From positions 1 to 64,000 of the forward strand of contig WNYE01000137.1 in the NCBI GenBank assembly GCA_021396245.1: DNA of 64,000 nucleotides, given 5' to 3'. The notes beneath the pieces are model-generated. The model saw only the letters and a list, made by a program, of their open reading frames with translations. It was not told the origin of the DNA and did no database searches. The number at the start of each line of letters is the position of its first letter. Position 1 is the stretch's first letter. A program made the position numbers and the translations under genes. Below, in pieces: positions 1-10,362 of the stretch. This DNA comes from Sporothrix humicola (Eukaryota > Ascomycota > Sordariomycetes > Ophiostomatales > Ophiostomataceae).

Positions 1-102
1 CTAACCCTAACCCTAACCCTAACCCTAACCCTAACCCTAACCCTAACCCTAACCCTAACCCTAACCCTAACCCTAACACTAACACTAACCCTAACCCTAA
101 CC
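1..102 (+). repeat. Telomere repeat (CCCTAA)n, left chromosome end
   Basis: About 17 head-to-tail CCCTAA units run from the first base to about position 102, so the C-rich strand reads inward and this is a true left chromosome end. Two consecutive variant units, CACTAA, lie at 77-88. They are followed by two or three normal units before unique sequence starts. CCCTAA/TTAGGG is the usual telomere unit of filamentous ascomycetes. No subtelomeric satellite or helicase gene separates the repeat from coding sequence. Confidence 0.98.
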
Positions 103-820
103 TGGCGTCAGTCGGCCTGACATTGCGTCCATTCTTCAGCTCAAGGTCAGTTACGTCCTGTCGCGCCCAACCAACGATATCTACACGACTGGGGGAACCA
201 AAGTGTTTGACTTCACCAAGGGACCCGTACCCAAGACAAAAGGCAACACCAGCGATGATTTTGCTTTTGTTGTCAACTTCAGCGACGACTCCATTGTCGG
301 CCAACTCGGCGAGTTCCAGATGCAAATTACCTGGAGCTCTGTTGCTGCCTACAGTGACGGCGAGAATGTCACAGCTGCTGCCGGCCCGCTTCCTATCATA
401 TACAACATGCCCTTCACGATAGCAATGGATGGTGATAAAACCGTTATCCCGGGTATAGAAGCCGTCAAAAACGGGTCGTTCCCGTGCATTCATTATAGAC
501 GGGGCTCGTTTTATTTACCGTACAATGTCTCAGAGATCGGGGATTATCATGGTGATAAGTATGCGATCGTCTCGTCATACATAGACGACCGTCTGTTCAG
601 CGGTTGTGCTTTCGAGGTTGATGCAGACACGTCTGCCATCATTGCAGCGGGGCCGGACGCAACGACAACCAGTACTGCAACTGCAACTGCAACCAGCGCT
701 ACAAATACCCCATCCCAGAATTCAGCCATGCCGGGAGTATTGCCCAGTGGTTTCATGACGTTTTCTTGGCCTGTGGCAGTCTTGTGCTTCTCAATGGTCG
801 GAGGAGCTCTCGTGCTCTGA
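101..820 (+). pseudogene. 5'-truncated cell-surface protein gene cut by the telomere
   Basis: The reading frame is open from the last telomeric TAA (98-100) to the TGA at 818-820, about 239 codons. It has no ATG in a start-like position, only a GTG at 203. The codons upstream of that GTG read as ordinary protein, so the 5' end of the gene, with promoter and any signal peptide, seems lost and replaced by telomere repeat. The remaining product has several N-glycosylation sequons, then a Ser/Thr/Ala-rich stretch. It ends in about 25 hydrophobic residues with no charged tail, which is the layout of a GPI-anchored fungal wall or membrane protein. I do not recognise the family. Coding status without a promoter is doubtful. 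Confidence 0.6.
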
Positions 821-1533
821 ATAGGGGTCATTTGTTGGGTCACAATGGGAAGTATGCAGTCTAGTATATATAAATAACACACGTCGATGCACGACACGTT
901 GCTTATTCTATGCGGCCACTTATTATGCTTTCTTGTCAGTCGCTTTCCTCTTGTGGCGTCACAGTTTATTGATGGAGCTAGTTGATACCGCTGTTGTCCG
1001 CTGACACATTTTCTGCCTCAGCTTGTCACGTGGCCGCAAGAGATTTCGGGGTTTGGCGGTCAGTCCGCTATGTGTCAGATCATGTCATCAACAGGCAATG
1101 GCTGGTGCTTGCTCACATTTTGAGTTGCATTTTTCTGTGATATCAGAGTGACATTCGTTGTGCTTATTGTGTGCTGACTTTGTACACTTTTTATTCGGCT
1201 CTCACGAAACGCGTCGCCTTTCTCTGCCAAAACGGGCAAATGTGCAGAGCCGCATCCCCCGCTTGGCGTTAGGGGACTTTCGTGGCGCCCGCCCCCTCTT
1301 TTGACAGATTCCGTTCCCACTACAATGACAGCTTTCTCTACATTCAAAAGCCACCAAGCGGACCGGTGCGGACCGGTACTTGTTTTACACGGATTGACGA
1401 CGCCAAGTATTTTGTTTACTTTGTCCCGTGTTTTCTTTATTCAATTGACGCGCAATCCAGAGACGCAAACTGTCCAGCCAATTCTGCCCATCATTTCTCC
1501 AAGCTCTGGCATTAACAAGAAACAACCACAACC
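821..1533. other. Intergenic, promoter side of the FAD monooxygenase
   Basis: Seven hundred bases between the truncated surface-protein gene and the monooxygenase start. Short frames on both strands lack any recognisable motif. The last 100 bases are rich in CA/AC and end in the ACCATGG start context. I see no repeat or RNA gene. Confidence 0.6.
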
Positions 1534-2910
1534 ATGGCCAATCCCAAGTTTCGGGCGATCATCGTGGGTGGCGGGCCTGTCGGTCTCTGCCTTGCTCGTG
1601 CATTTACGCTCGCAAAGATTGACTACGTCTTGCTGGAGAGACGCGACACTGTCGTCGAGGAGTCTGGATTTACGCTTGCACTGTGGCCCCATGGCGTGCG
1701 CATCCTTGACCAACTTGGCCTTCTTGAGGAGGGAAAAAAGATAAGGCTGCCGATGAAAGACAAGTACAATATCCGGCCAGACGGGTCTGAGATTTCATTT
1801 ACCAATCTCTACGAGAGAATTGAGGAACAGTGGGTTTCGAGTGCTGCCCAGATTTCTTATCGTCCTGACTGACCAATTCATAGGCACGGACATCCGTGGA
1901 TGTTGTTTCTGCGGAAGAACTTTCTCAAAGTTCTGTACAAGGATCTCCCCGAGAAGGACACACGCGTGTTGACAAACAAAAAGGTCGTCTCGATCAAAAC
2001 ACACGCCGATGGAGTTAAGGTTGTGTGCGAAGACGGCAGCATCGAAGAGGGATCCATTGTTGTCGGCTGCGACGGTGTTCACAGCCGTGTTCGGAGCATC
2101 ATGCGGGACCTGCAGCCCCAGGAAACTGGGTCTGGCCACGTGGGTGACAGTGAGACACCAATGGTGGCGCAGTATCAGCTGCTTGCAGGCTACGTCGAGC
2201 GCATCCCGCACATGAAGCCAGGGACAATCTGGGAGGTCCGTGACAACAAGGCCAGCTTCCAGATCTTCATGTTGGAAAAGGAGGGCATCTTCCTCATATA
2301 CAAGCGGTTGGCGAGGCCAATTTCCAAATATACGCCATATACCGACGAAGACGCAATCGCCTTTGCCGAAACCATCAAAGATCATCCTATTGGGCAGGGT
2401 ATGACCTTTGGGGATGTCTGGAAAGTACGCAAGTGGACGCAGCTGCTGAATCTCGAGGAGGGCTTTGCCAACGAATGGCATCATGATCGCATTGTTCTTG
2501 TTGGCGATTCTCTCCACAAGATGTCGCCAAACGCCGGTCTCGGCCTCAATCAGGGCTGGCAAGATTCTGTGGCCTTGACCAACATCCTTGGCCGGATGCT
2601 GTCCACAAATCAGTCTCCCAACACCGCTGCCATAACTGCCGCCTTTGAGACGTACCAAAAGACTTGCCTGAAGATGGCCAAGGATACTGCTTTCATGTCT
2701 AACCTCTACATCCGCACGACCGCGTGGCACAATATGATCTACAAGATTGCAGACATTGTTGGCCCGTATATCGGCGGCGACATTGCCGTCCTGGGCCTGC
2801 TGGCATCTCCAGTTGTCAAGAGTGGCTTCATTCTCGATGCTATCCCGGAGCCCGGGCACAAGGAGGGAAAGGTTCCATGGGATAACAAGCCACATGCGGC
2901 CGTTGAGTAG
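1534..2910 (+). CDS. FAD-dependent monooxygenase (PF01494 type)
   Basis: Two exons, 1534-1829 and 1884-2910. The 54-nt intron starts GTGGGT, ends CATAG and has CTGAC inside; the join restores a Gln codon followed by His-Gly-His-Pro-Trp. The 440-residue product has the three flavin motifs of class A aromatic hydroxylase-like monooxygenases: GGGPVGL near residue 10, GCDGVHSR in the middle, and GDSLHKMSPNAGLGLNQG later. The last holds the Gly-Asp that contacts the FAD ribose. The family uses NAD(P)H and O2 to hydroxylate or epoxidise a small molecule. The sequence pattern resembles epoxidases and hydroxylases of fungal meroterpenoid and indole-diterpene clusters, but the substrate is not visible. 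Its neighbour is the carboxylic acid reductase in the same orientation, which suggests a shared pathway. Confidence 0.9.
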
Positions 2911-3705
2911 GCACTTGTTGTCTCGTGTGTTTCCCCGCAATGTGTATATCCGTGAAAATTGTGTAATTTGGTTTAATAAATATGTGGGAAGGTTGGTTTG
3001 CTTTTTCGATTCCTCATCCTTTCTCAATTTTCATCGGTTTATTCGGCTCGTTTTATTTTTCGTTGTTATTTTTTTTTTTTTCAAAATAAAAATTAATTTC
3101 GTTCCATTTTTATTCTCTTCGTTTTTTTTAAAAAAAATAATTCAAGATAAAATGTTTTCGAACGTGTTTATTTAAGCAAATTGTCCTAATCACACTTTAT
3201 CACTCCAAAGATACATTTTATCGCTGTGATTGAATATCTATCCATTGGTCATGTGATGCCAATACGGACTTATGACAACGCTCAGGGGCTAGTTCGAGTC
3301 GTGTTGTGCGGGGATGTGAATCATTGTACCTCGACCACGCCAAATTCTGAATCAGATGCCAATGCCAGATCTGCTTCCCCGCATTCTCTGTAGTGACAAC
3401 GTCCAACCAATTTTAGACTCCTTTTGAGTGCCATATCCCCATACTACACATGATTCAGAAAAGGCCATGAGGTCGATTAACGTCTCGGCGAGCAAAAATT
3501 ATGTGCTGATCATGGCAGGGTGTTTCTTTTGCGCAAACTGGACGTCGGTTGTTGTATTTCCGCAGTGACCAAGTATTAACAATGGCAGGCCCGTTCTCAA
3601 ACGATGTTCACCATTTTTGTGAGAATCCCATTAACGCTTCAAGCTGCATAACCACAGCATCGAGCATTTTGTGTCAGCCAATCAATCTTTCCACTTCACA
3701 TTACG
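2911..3705. other. Intergenic with AT-rich tract
   Basis: Positions 2960-3180 are very AT-rich with T and A homopolymers, probably the 3' end of the monooxygenase transcript. The remaining 500 bases are the likely promoter of the carboxylic acid reductase. No gene is seen on either strand. Confidence 0.6.
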
Positions 3706-6700
3706 ATGGACAACTCTGAATTTCCACACATTGCCGAGTACAAAAGGGCTGCGAGACGTCTCGACGCCATTGTTGAGAATGATCCTCAGCTGCAAGCCGC
3801 TGCACCGGACCTGCGCGTCACCAAGATTCTACGCGACCCGACTCTCAGCTATCGACAAGTTCTCACAGGATTCCTGACTGGCTACGAAGAACGTCCAGCT
3901 CTCGGCGTTCGAGCCTATGACGTTCTCGACGGCGAACGACGGCACTTGCCCAAGTTCAACACCATTTCATACCGCGATCTTCTCGAACAGGTCGAAGCCG
4001 TATCCTGTGTATGGCGGTTCGACGACGATTTTGCAGTGCACCCTGGCGAATTCGTTGCATGCATTGTTTTTACTGGTGCAGAGTACGTCGCCGTGGACAT
4101 TGGGTGCGTGTACTCGCAGGCCATCAGCGTGCCCATCCAGGCCAATCTCCGGTCTGATGTTGCTCTTGGAATTCTAGCAGACGTCGAGCCCGCCTGTCTT
4201 GTGATCAGCATTGATTATCTCGATCAGGTCATCGAGTACGCAGTCAAGCAGAAAACAGTAAGGAGCGTCGTGGTCATCAACGCCGATCTTCGTGTCACAG
4301 CAGACCGCCAGTCGGTTAACAATGCACGCGAGGTTCTCGCCAATGCTGGACGACCCATTGCCCTGGCCACATTTGGAGAGCTCGTGGACGTTGGCAAGAA
4401 GCACACCTACACCCACCTTCCAGCTTTGCCCGGTGGTCGCGACGCTCTGTCTATGCTTATGTACACGTCTGGAAGCACTGGCACGCCAAAGGGAGCCCAG
4501 ATCCATGAGGGCATTTGTCTTATGTTCTGGGCCGAGCTGGAGCGAACCCATCCCATTGTCATCGTTGCCGATGCTCCTGTCAACCACTGGATGGGCCGCG
4601 TCGAGATTATCCACGCCTTGTCGACTGGCGGGACATGCTTCTTCACTCTCAAGCCTGACCTGTCGACGTTTGTCGAGGACGTGCAGCTGGTCCGTCCCAC
4701 GTTCATGCAGGTTCTTCCGCGCTTTGCAGAGATGGTGTACCAGAACCATCTTGCCGCTGTTCAGGGACTGGTCAGCAGTGGCATGAATCCAAATGCTGCT
4801 GATGCACAGCTCCGAAAGAACCTCGACGGCTATCTCGGCGACCGACTGTCACTCGGTGTCATTGGAAGCTCGCCGACGGCCCCTGAGGTCAAGCAGTTCT
4901 TCAGAGACACATTTCAGATGAGCCTTCTCGAGGGATATGGCAGCACGGAATCGAGTGGCGGCGCCACAACGCTAGCCAACCGCATCAACCACAGTCTCGT
5001 CATCGACTACAAGCTACGTGATGTCCCTGAGCTCGGCTACTACACAACGGACAAGCCCTTCCCTCGCGGCGAGCTTCTCGTCAAGACACGTCACCAGTTC
5101 AAGGGCTACTTCAAGCGGCCAGAGGCGACGGCTTCCGTGTTCAATGATGATGGCTATGTCATCACCGGCGACATTATGGAGCAGCGCAGCAAGGAAGAGC
5201 TGATCTGGCTCGACAGACGCAACAATGTCATCAAACTGTCCCAGGCCGAGTTCGTCGCCATCACACCGCTGGAGAACAGATATCTCGGAAACAATCCGCT
5301 GGTCAAGCAGATTTATGTGTATGGCAGCTCGTATCGTTCTTTCCTGCTCGCAGTTGTGGTGCCCGACGTCGAGTATGCACAGGGAATCATCGGGTATCCA
5401 CCGTCTGACGAAGAGCTCCGGCAGCTTGCACTTCAACACCTGCGTGACAGAGCACAGTCTGGTGGCCTCAAGTCGTTTGAGATTCCACGTGATGCGATAA
5501 TCGAACGAGAACCATTCACGACTGAGAACGGCCTGTTGTCAAGTGTCCGGAAAGCGTTGCGTCCTAATCTCAAGAAGAAGTACGGCGATCGACTCGAGGC
5601 AATCTACGAGCAGATGGACTGCCAACGGCTCACTGATCTACAGCAACTCCGCGAGCCTTCCAGTGACGAGGCACCAGTTGACCGTGTTGCCAGTGCGTTC
5701 AGGATAAATCTCGGCCTGGCCAGTGTCGACAGGGATTCACCACAGACATACCGAGAGCTGGGTGGCGACTCTTTGGGTGCAGTGAGCCTGAGTCAACTTT
5801 TGCATGACATGTTCAACGTCTCTGTATCGGCTAGTTTTCTTCTTGGTCAGACTGCTAGTATCACAGCAACAGTTCATCTTGTCGAGACACTCAGGGCAGT
5901 GGCTGACTCTGGGGCTGGCTGTGCAACATTCTCCTCGGTTCATGGCAGCGATGCCACGGAGCTCCTGGCAAGCAAGCTTACTCTCTCGTCATTCTTTGAT
6001 GTGGACAGCCAGGCCATCTCGTCCCGTGCACCGGTCAGTGACGGTACTGCCAAGACTGTTCTCATCACTGGATCAACTGGATTCCTCGGCCGCTTTCTTC
6101 TACTGGAATGGCTTGAAAAGCTGGTCATATGTGGTGGCAAAGTGGTTGCCATAATCCGTGCAGGCAGCAACAGCTCTGCGCGGACACGTCTTGACGAGGC
6201 GTTTGGGACTGCCGACAGCTCCCTTCGAGACCACTTTTTAGCTCTAGCAAAAGACCACCTCGAAGTCATTGCCGGCGACCTTTCAATGCCTCACCTCGGC
6301 CTGTCTGAAGCAGAATTTGACCGCCTGGCAAAAGAAGTCCACCACATTGTTCATCCGGGCGCTCTTGTTAACCATCGCCTCAGCTACCGGGATCTCTTCG
6401 AGCCAAATGTTGTAGGCACAGCTGAGCTGATCAGACTGGCTGTCACCACCCGGCAAAAGCGCTTGGATTTTGTCTCCACAATTGGTGTCCCATATGCCAA
6501 TGAGAAACTCAGGGGTGCCAATGAGGATACAGATGTGCGTATCTACGCGCCATCAATGCCAGTGTCTGATGCCTATGCATCTGGGTACACTGCCAGCAAA
6601 TGGGCAGGCGAGGTCCTGCTGCGAGATGCCCACGACAGATTTGGGCTTGATGTCAACGTCTTTCGGCCCAATATGATTCTCGCCCACTCTCACTACGTCG

Positions 6701-7245
6701 GCCAAATTAACGTGCCAGACATGTTCACGCGTCTTTTGTTCAGTCTCGTTGCCACCGGTATTGCACCGTTGAGCTTCTACAAATTGTCTGCCGATGGTCT
6801 TCGGACGACACGTGCCCACTATGACGGTATGCCCGTTGACGAATTGTCCCGTATTCTACAAGCAATTGGAGACACCCCCTACTCCGGCTTTCACACTTAC
6901 AATACCGTCAACTACCATCACGACGATGGCGTCTCACTTGACTCATTTGTTGACTGGATAGAGTCTGCCGGCTGTCCAATTCAACGCATCCCAGGCCATG
7001 CAGACTGGTATGAGCGGTTCTGTGCCAAACTTCTCAATTTGCAGGAGGCTCAGCGAAAGCACTCGAGCATTGACATTGTCGAGCACTTTGCAAAGCCCCA
7101 CGACGAGATCCTTCCTCTCATTGGTACGGCCCTGTTCGAGGATGCAGCGAGTGTATCATATGCTGTCCCTCATATCACGGAATCATTCATTCACAAGTAC
7201 CTGGGTGACATGGCCGTCTTGGGACTTTTTAATGGTGTGATGTAG
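3706..7245 (+). CDS. Carboxylic acid reductase (A-T-R), bacterial-type
   Basis: One uninterrupted frame of 1,179 residues. Order: adenylation domain (about 40-640) with the AMP-binding loop YTSGSTGTPKGA near 253-264, GYGSTESSGG, and RRNNVIKLSQAEFV in the hinge region. A thiolation domain follows, with GGDSLG whose Ser689 should carry phosphopantetheine. Last comes a thioester-reductase domain starting TGSTGFLGR near 788, with the SDR pair Tyr961/Lys965 in YTASK. Such enzymes activate a carboxylate with ATP, load it on the carrier arm and reduce it to the aldehyde with NADPH. Length, the N-terminal segment before the adenylation domain, the hinge motif and the C-terminus match my recollection of actinobacterial CARs better than the usual fungal A-T-R enzymes. 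There is no intron. A phosphopantetheinyl transferase must be supplied from elsewhere. The acid substrate is unknown. Confidence 0.93.
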   Translation: MDNSEFPHIAEYKRAARRLDAIVENDPQLQAAAPDLRVTKILRDPTLSYRQVLTGFLTGYEERPALGVRAYDVLDGERRHLPKFNTISYRDLLEQVEAVSCVWRFDDDFAVHPGEFVACIVFTGAEYVAVDIGCVYSQAISVPIQANLRSDVALGILADVEPACLVISIDYLDQVIEYAVKQKTVRSVVVINADLRVTADRQSVNNAREVLANAGRPIALATFGELVDVGKKHTYTHLPALPGGRDALSMLMYTSGSTGTPKGAQIHEGICLMFWAELERTHPIVIVADAPVNHWMGRVEIIHALSTGGTCFFTLKPDLSTFVEDVQLVRPTFMQVLPRFAEMVYQNHLAAVQGLVSSGMNPNAADAQLRKNLDGYLGDRLSLGVIGSSPTAPEVKQFFRDTFQMSLLEGYGSTESSGGATTLANRINHSLVIDYKLRDVPELGYYTTDKPFPRGELLVKTRHQFKGYFKRPEATASVFNDDGYVITGDIMEQRSKEELIWLDRRNNVIKLSQAEFVAITPLENRYLGNNPLVKQIYVYGSSYRSFLLAVVVPDVEYAQGIIGYPPSDEELRQLALQHLRDRAQSGGLKSFEIPRDAIIEREPFTTENGLLSSVRKALRPNLKKKYGDRLEAIYEQMDCQRLTDLQQLREPSSDEAPVDRVASAFRINLGLASVDRDSPQTYRELGGDSLGAVSLSQLLHDMFNVSVSASFLLGQTASITATVHLVETLRAVADSGAGCATFSSVHGSDATELLASKLTLSSFFDVDSQAISSRAPVSDGTAKTVLITGSTGFLGRFLLLEWLEKLVICGGKVVAIIRAGSNSSARTRLDEAFGTADSSLRDHFLALAKDHLEVIAGDLSMPHLGLSEAEFDRLAKEVHHIVHPGALVNHRLSYRDLFEPNVVGTAELIRLAVTTRQKRLDFVSTIGVPYANEKLRGANEDTDVRIYAPSMPVSDAYASGYTASKWAGEVLLRDAHDRFGLDVNVFRPNMILAHSHYVGQINVPDMFTRLLFSLVATGIAPLSFYKLSADGLRTTRAHYDGMPVDELSRILQAIGDTPYSGFHTYNTVNYHHDDGVSLDSFVDWIESAGCPIQRIPGHADWYERFCAKLLNLQEAQRKHSSIDIVEHFAKPHDEILPLIGTALFEDAASVSYAVPHITESFIHKYLGDMAVLGLFNGVM

Positions 7246-7696
7246 TTGATGATCATGGTTGAATGAGGCTTTGTGAATAGGTCACCCAGCCTTTTTTTTA
7301 TTTTTTTTATTTTACCCCTTGTTCGTTATTATGTGTATGTTTTTACGCACTTATCTTTTATCTTCATGAATATGGTTTATTTCTTTTTTCTCAGCGCGGA
7401 ATATTTGATTCAACACACTGAATCTTATCCATTGGGCTCATAGGCCTCAGTTTCTGAAAAGAATTTTACACAAGTTGCAATTATTGAACAATCAGCCCAC
7501 TGTCATAGCAGCAACATCATCGCATACCCATATCAGCCCTGCATAACGTTACAATCACAATACGCACAATACACATATGTAATTATGCGAGGTTACACAG
7601 CATCACAACCACAGACAAGACAACACGGCCCGGCTCATTTCACACCGCCACCCCCTCTCTTTCAAGTGACGAGTGAAACAAGCATCGCACAAGAAC
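7246..7696. other. Intergenic
   Basis: AT-rich 3' flank of the reductase with T runs at about 7290-7315, then a probable promoter for the downstream kinase-like gene. Nothing else is seen. Confidence 0.6.
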
Positions 7697-8617
7697 ATGA
7701 CAACCCTCTTTGACCGACTCTTTTCGTTTCTGCAAAAGTCGCCATTTGTACAGAAATGTCTTTCGTTTCTGCGTCGGCTTATGCCTGGCGTTTTTGGCAC
7801 AGCTCCGCTTAGCCGACACCTACAGCAAATGAAGGACGATGCGGACGAGACGAATGCAAAGATTGCTCTGGAGGACAAGTTCCCTCCATTGCTCAAGCCC
7901 GCCGACGGAGACCTTGTTGGCAAAATGACCACATCTTATATCAGCTACTATTTCACGACAAAAGTCTTCATCAAACGCCAGCCCCACAGCGACGAGATGG
8001 GCTTGGACATCTACGGAAACCCAGTTGTGAATCCATACATTGCCGACCGTATTCGCAACGAGGCCGCCGCTCTCCGTTTTATCCGCGAGCACACTACGAT
8101 TCCTGTACCGACAGTTTTGGATCTATGGGAAGACAACGGGCTCGTCTACCTCAAGACCAGCATGATCAGCCACGGCATCGAGCTTGGCAATGTTGACGAG
8201 GGAAAGAAGGATGAAGCTGTAGAGAAAGTCACCGTGCAGCTGGAAAGGGATATCATCCCGCAGCTTCAACGATTGCGCAGGAATTTTATCGGCAGCGCAG
8301 ACCCCGAACTGCCGGTCGTCGTTCCTCATATGCTGTGGGGATGGAAAGACAAACGGCTGTGGCCAAAACTACCGGTTGAGACGGATGAGTATGTGTTTGT
8401 TCACAGTGATCTGGACCGGCAGAATATCCTCGTGGATCCGGACACATTTCGTATTATCTGCATAATTGACTGGGAAACGGCTGGGTTCTTCCCGGTAGAT
8501 TGGGAGCTTCCCAAATGGAAGTTTGTCCATCGTTCAAAGGAGAAGATGGCAATGCAATCAGAGGCAAGGAAACGACAGCTGGCCATCTTCGGGCCCGAGT
8601 TTCAATCAGATGATTAG
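7697..8617 (+). CDS. APH-family phosphotransferase-like protein
   Basis: Intronless, 306 residues. The frame is open to a GTG at 7673, but the first ATG is at 7697. The protein has the aminoglycoside phosphotransferase/choline kinase-like fold signature. The catalytic loop reads HSDLDRQNILVD (His-x-Asp-x4-Asn) and the metal-binding motif is IDWETAGF. Upstream, NEAAALRFIREHT resembles the helix with the glutamate that pairs with the ATP-binding lysine. Fungi carry many such kinases. Very few have known substrates, and they do not imply antibiotic resistance. It lies between the carboxylic acid reductase and the FAD oxidase gene, so it may phosphorylate a pathway metabolite; this is inference from position only. 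The first 45 residues are basic and hydrophobic and do not look like a clear signal peptide. Confidence 0.85.
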   Translation: MTTLFDRLFSFLQKSPFVQKCLSFLRRLMPGVFGTAPLSRHLQQMKDDADETNAKIALEDKFPPLLKPADGDLVGKMTTSYISYYFTTKVFIKRQPHSDEMGLDIYGNPVVNPYIADRIRNEAAALRFIREHTTIPVPTVLDLWEDNGLVYLKTSMISHGIELGNVDEGKKDEAVEKVTVQLERDIIPQLQRLRRNFIGSADPELPVVVPHMLWGWKDKRLWPKLPVETDEYVFVHSDLDRQNILVDPDTFRIICIIDWETAGFFPVDWELPKWKFVHRSKEKMAMQSEARKRQLAIFGPEFQSDD

Positions 8618-8739
8618 AATGTTTAGGTGGTTGGATGAGGGAAATGTTCATTAATATTCAATATTTATACGGAACGAAGCTTAGCAGGAAACTCTTGTTG
8701 TAGTCTTGTCTCCCTTGACGTAAATCCTCAACGATCTTC

Positions 8740-10362
8740 TTAGTATGGCAGCTTGAAGCCGCCGTAGCTAAGATACGTAAAGACGCCCGTCGGATCGTAC
8801 TCATCACGGATTGCCTTGGCGCGAGCAACGTTCTCCTGATCCATGCCGGCATAAGGGTCTTGCCACTCGCCGGCATCTCCCATGTAGATAAACTCGCTGG
8901 CAATGCCTTTGGCCTTGTTGGTCTCGTGCATCTGCGTGATCAGACGCTGGGACCATGACGTCACGCGGATGTCGTCGGCAGCGTTGGCCCAGCCAGTGGA
9001 GAATTGGAAGACTGGAGGTTAGCAGGATGCCGGAAAATACAGTGTGATGCCAAGGCGGACTTACTGAGCCAGTTGTTTGTATCCTCAAGACCCCAGAGGT
9101 TGCCAACGCCGTTTGACTGTGCCACATGGGCAGCACTAGCGGGGGCGGCGTTCAGGACAAACGTCGGATACAGCCCCGCGACGTCCGCAATCTCGTCGAC
9201 AGCGGCCTTCCACATCTGGAAATATTCGTAGATCTGAGCAGCGTCAGGCTTCATCGTGCGGTGGCTGAACTGCACACGGAACATCTGGTCGGGCGTGTCA
9301 AACTGGTCGTGCCAGTCTGTCGGCTTCATGAGCTGGCTGATGGACAAGGTGCTGTTGAGCGCCGTGAAGTTGGCAAACCGAGGCGGTGGCGAGACGAGAG
9401 ACTGTTCCACGCCGAGAAGGCCGGGAGCCACTTCCTTGGTCGTGGCGTTGTACTGGGTACTGAACACGGCGCCGGCAGCCACCTCGCTCGTCGTGCTCTC
9501 GACAAAGTCGCACACGGCCTGTATGTAGCCCTCGACCTGCTCCTCTCCGTAGTTCTGGATCGTCGTCGAGAACTCGCCCTGCTCAAAGGCCTGCAGCTTG
9601 AAGTTGGTGACAATGCCAAAGTTGTTTGCGCCGCCGCCCTTGAGCGCCCAGAACAGCTCGCAGTGGCTCGTACGGGAGGCCACGATCTGCGTTCCGTTGG
9701 CGAGCACGACGTCGTAGGACAGCACATTGTCCATGGCGTAGCCGTATTTGTTGTTGAAGTAATGCCAGCCGCCAATCAGCGTCAAGCCAGGCACTCCAAT
9801 GGTCTTGAGCCGACCGCCAATAGCGTAAAGGCCGTAAGGCTCGAGTGCGTTGTAGACATCAACCCAGCGTGTGCCTGGGCCTACATCGATGGTCTTTGTG
9901 CTGTTGTCGACGACCATCTGGTCAAGGTTCTCAAGAGCAACAAGAACGCCGTTGTCGATGTTGTTAGATCCCGGGAACTGCCGGTGTGTTAGTGTCCGTG
10001 GAAACGATAAGATTGGAAGGAGCGAACGAGGGCGCACTCACATTCATATGGCCGCCACCGCGCACGGCAAATTCCGCGTGGTTGCGTGCCAGGACTGTCA
10101 CGGCCGTGGCCACCTCGCCGGCGCCAGAGGGCAGGAAGATGCAGCTCGGGCTCTGCGCACTTCTCACATCCCAGTAGGCCGTCCGTTCCGCAGTGTAGTT
10201 CTCCGAGGACGACGTCAGGATCTGGCTGGGAAACTGAGAGGCGAGCTCAGCACAAGCACCGGCAACGCCAGCAGTTCCATTGTCTCGGCGGAAGAAGCCG
10301 TGGTGCTGGGATGCTGAAACGGCAGTTGCCGAGACGAGCGCAGTGAGAATTGTAGAGTGCAT
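8740..10362 (-). CDS. Secreted FAD-linked oxidase (berberine-bridge-like)
   Basis: Exons in gene order: 10362-10042, 9977-9065, 9011-8740. The introns (64 and 53 nt) begin GTGAGT and GTAAGT and end in CAG. The second join gives NNWLIFQFSTGWAN with no frame break. The 501-residue product starts with a signal peptide (MHSTILTALVSATAVSA), which favours the ATG at 10362 over longer frames. The FAD-binding PCMH domain contains RGGGHMN; its His105 is the expected covalent flavin attachment. The C-terminal BBE motif is YDPTGVF. The second attachment cysteine of bicovalent members is replaced by Val-Pro-Gly in the matching loop (LKTIGVPG), so attachment is probably through one residue only. The family oxidises alcohols, sugars or alkaloid-like substrates outside the cytosol. 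It is divergent from the SDR at 11652. Confidence 0.9.

Noticed and set aside
1795..3027. Minus-strand frame of about 410 codons
   Set aside because: Antisense shadow of the FAD monooxygenase, whose flavin motifs are on the plus strand.
3230..3320. TTCGAGTC word resembling a tRNA T-arm
   Set aside because: No matching acceptor or anticodon stems could be folded around it.
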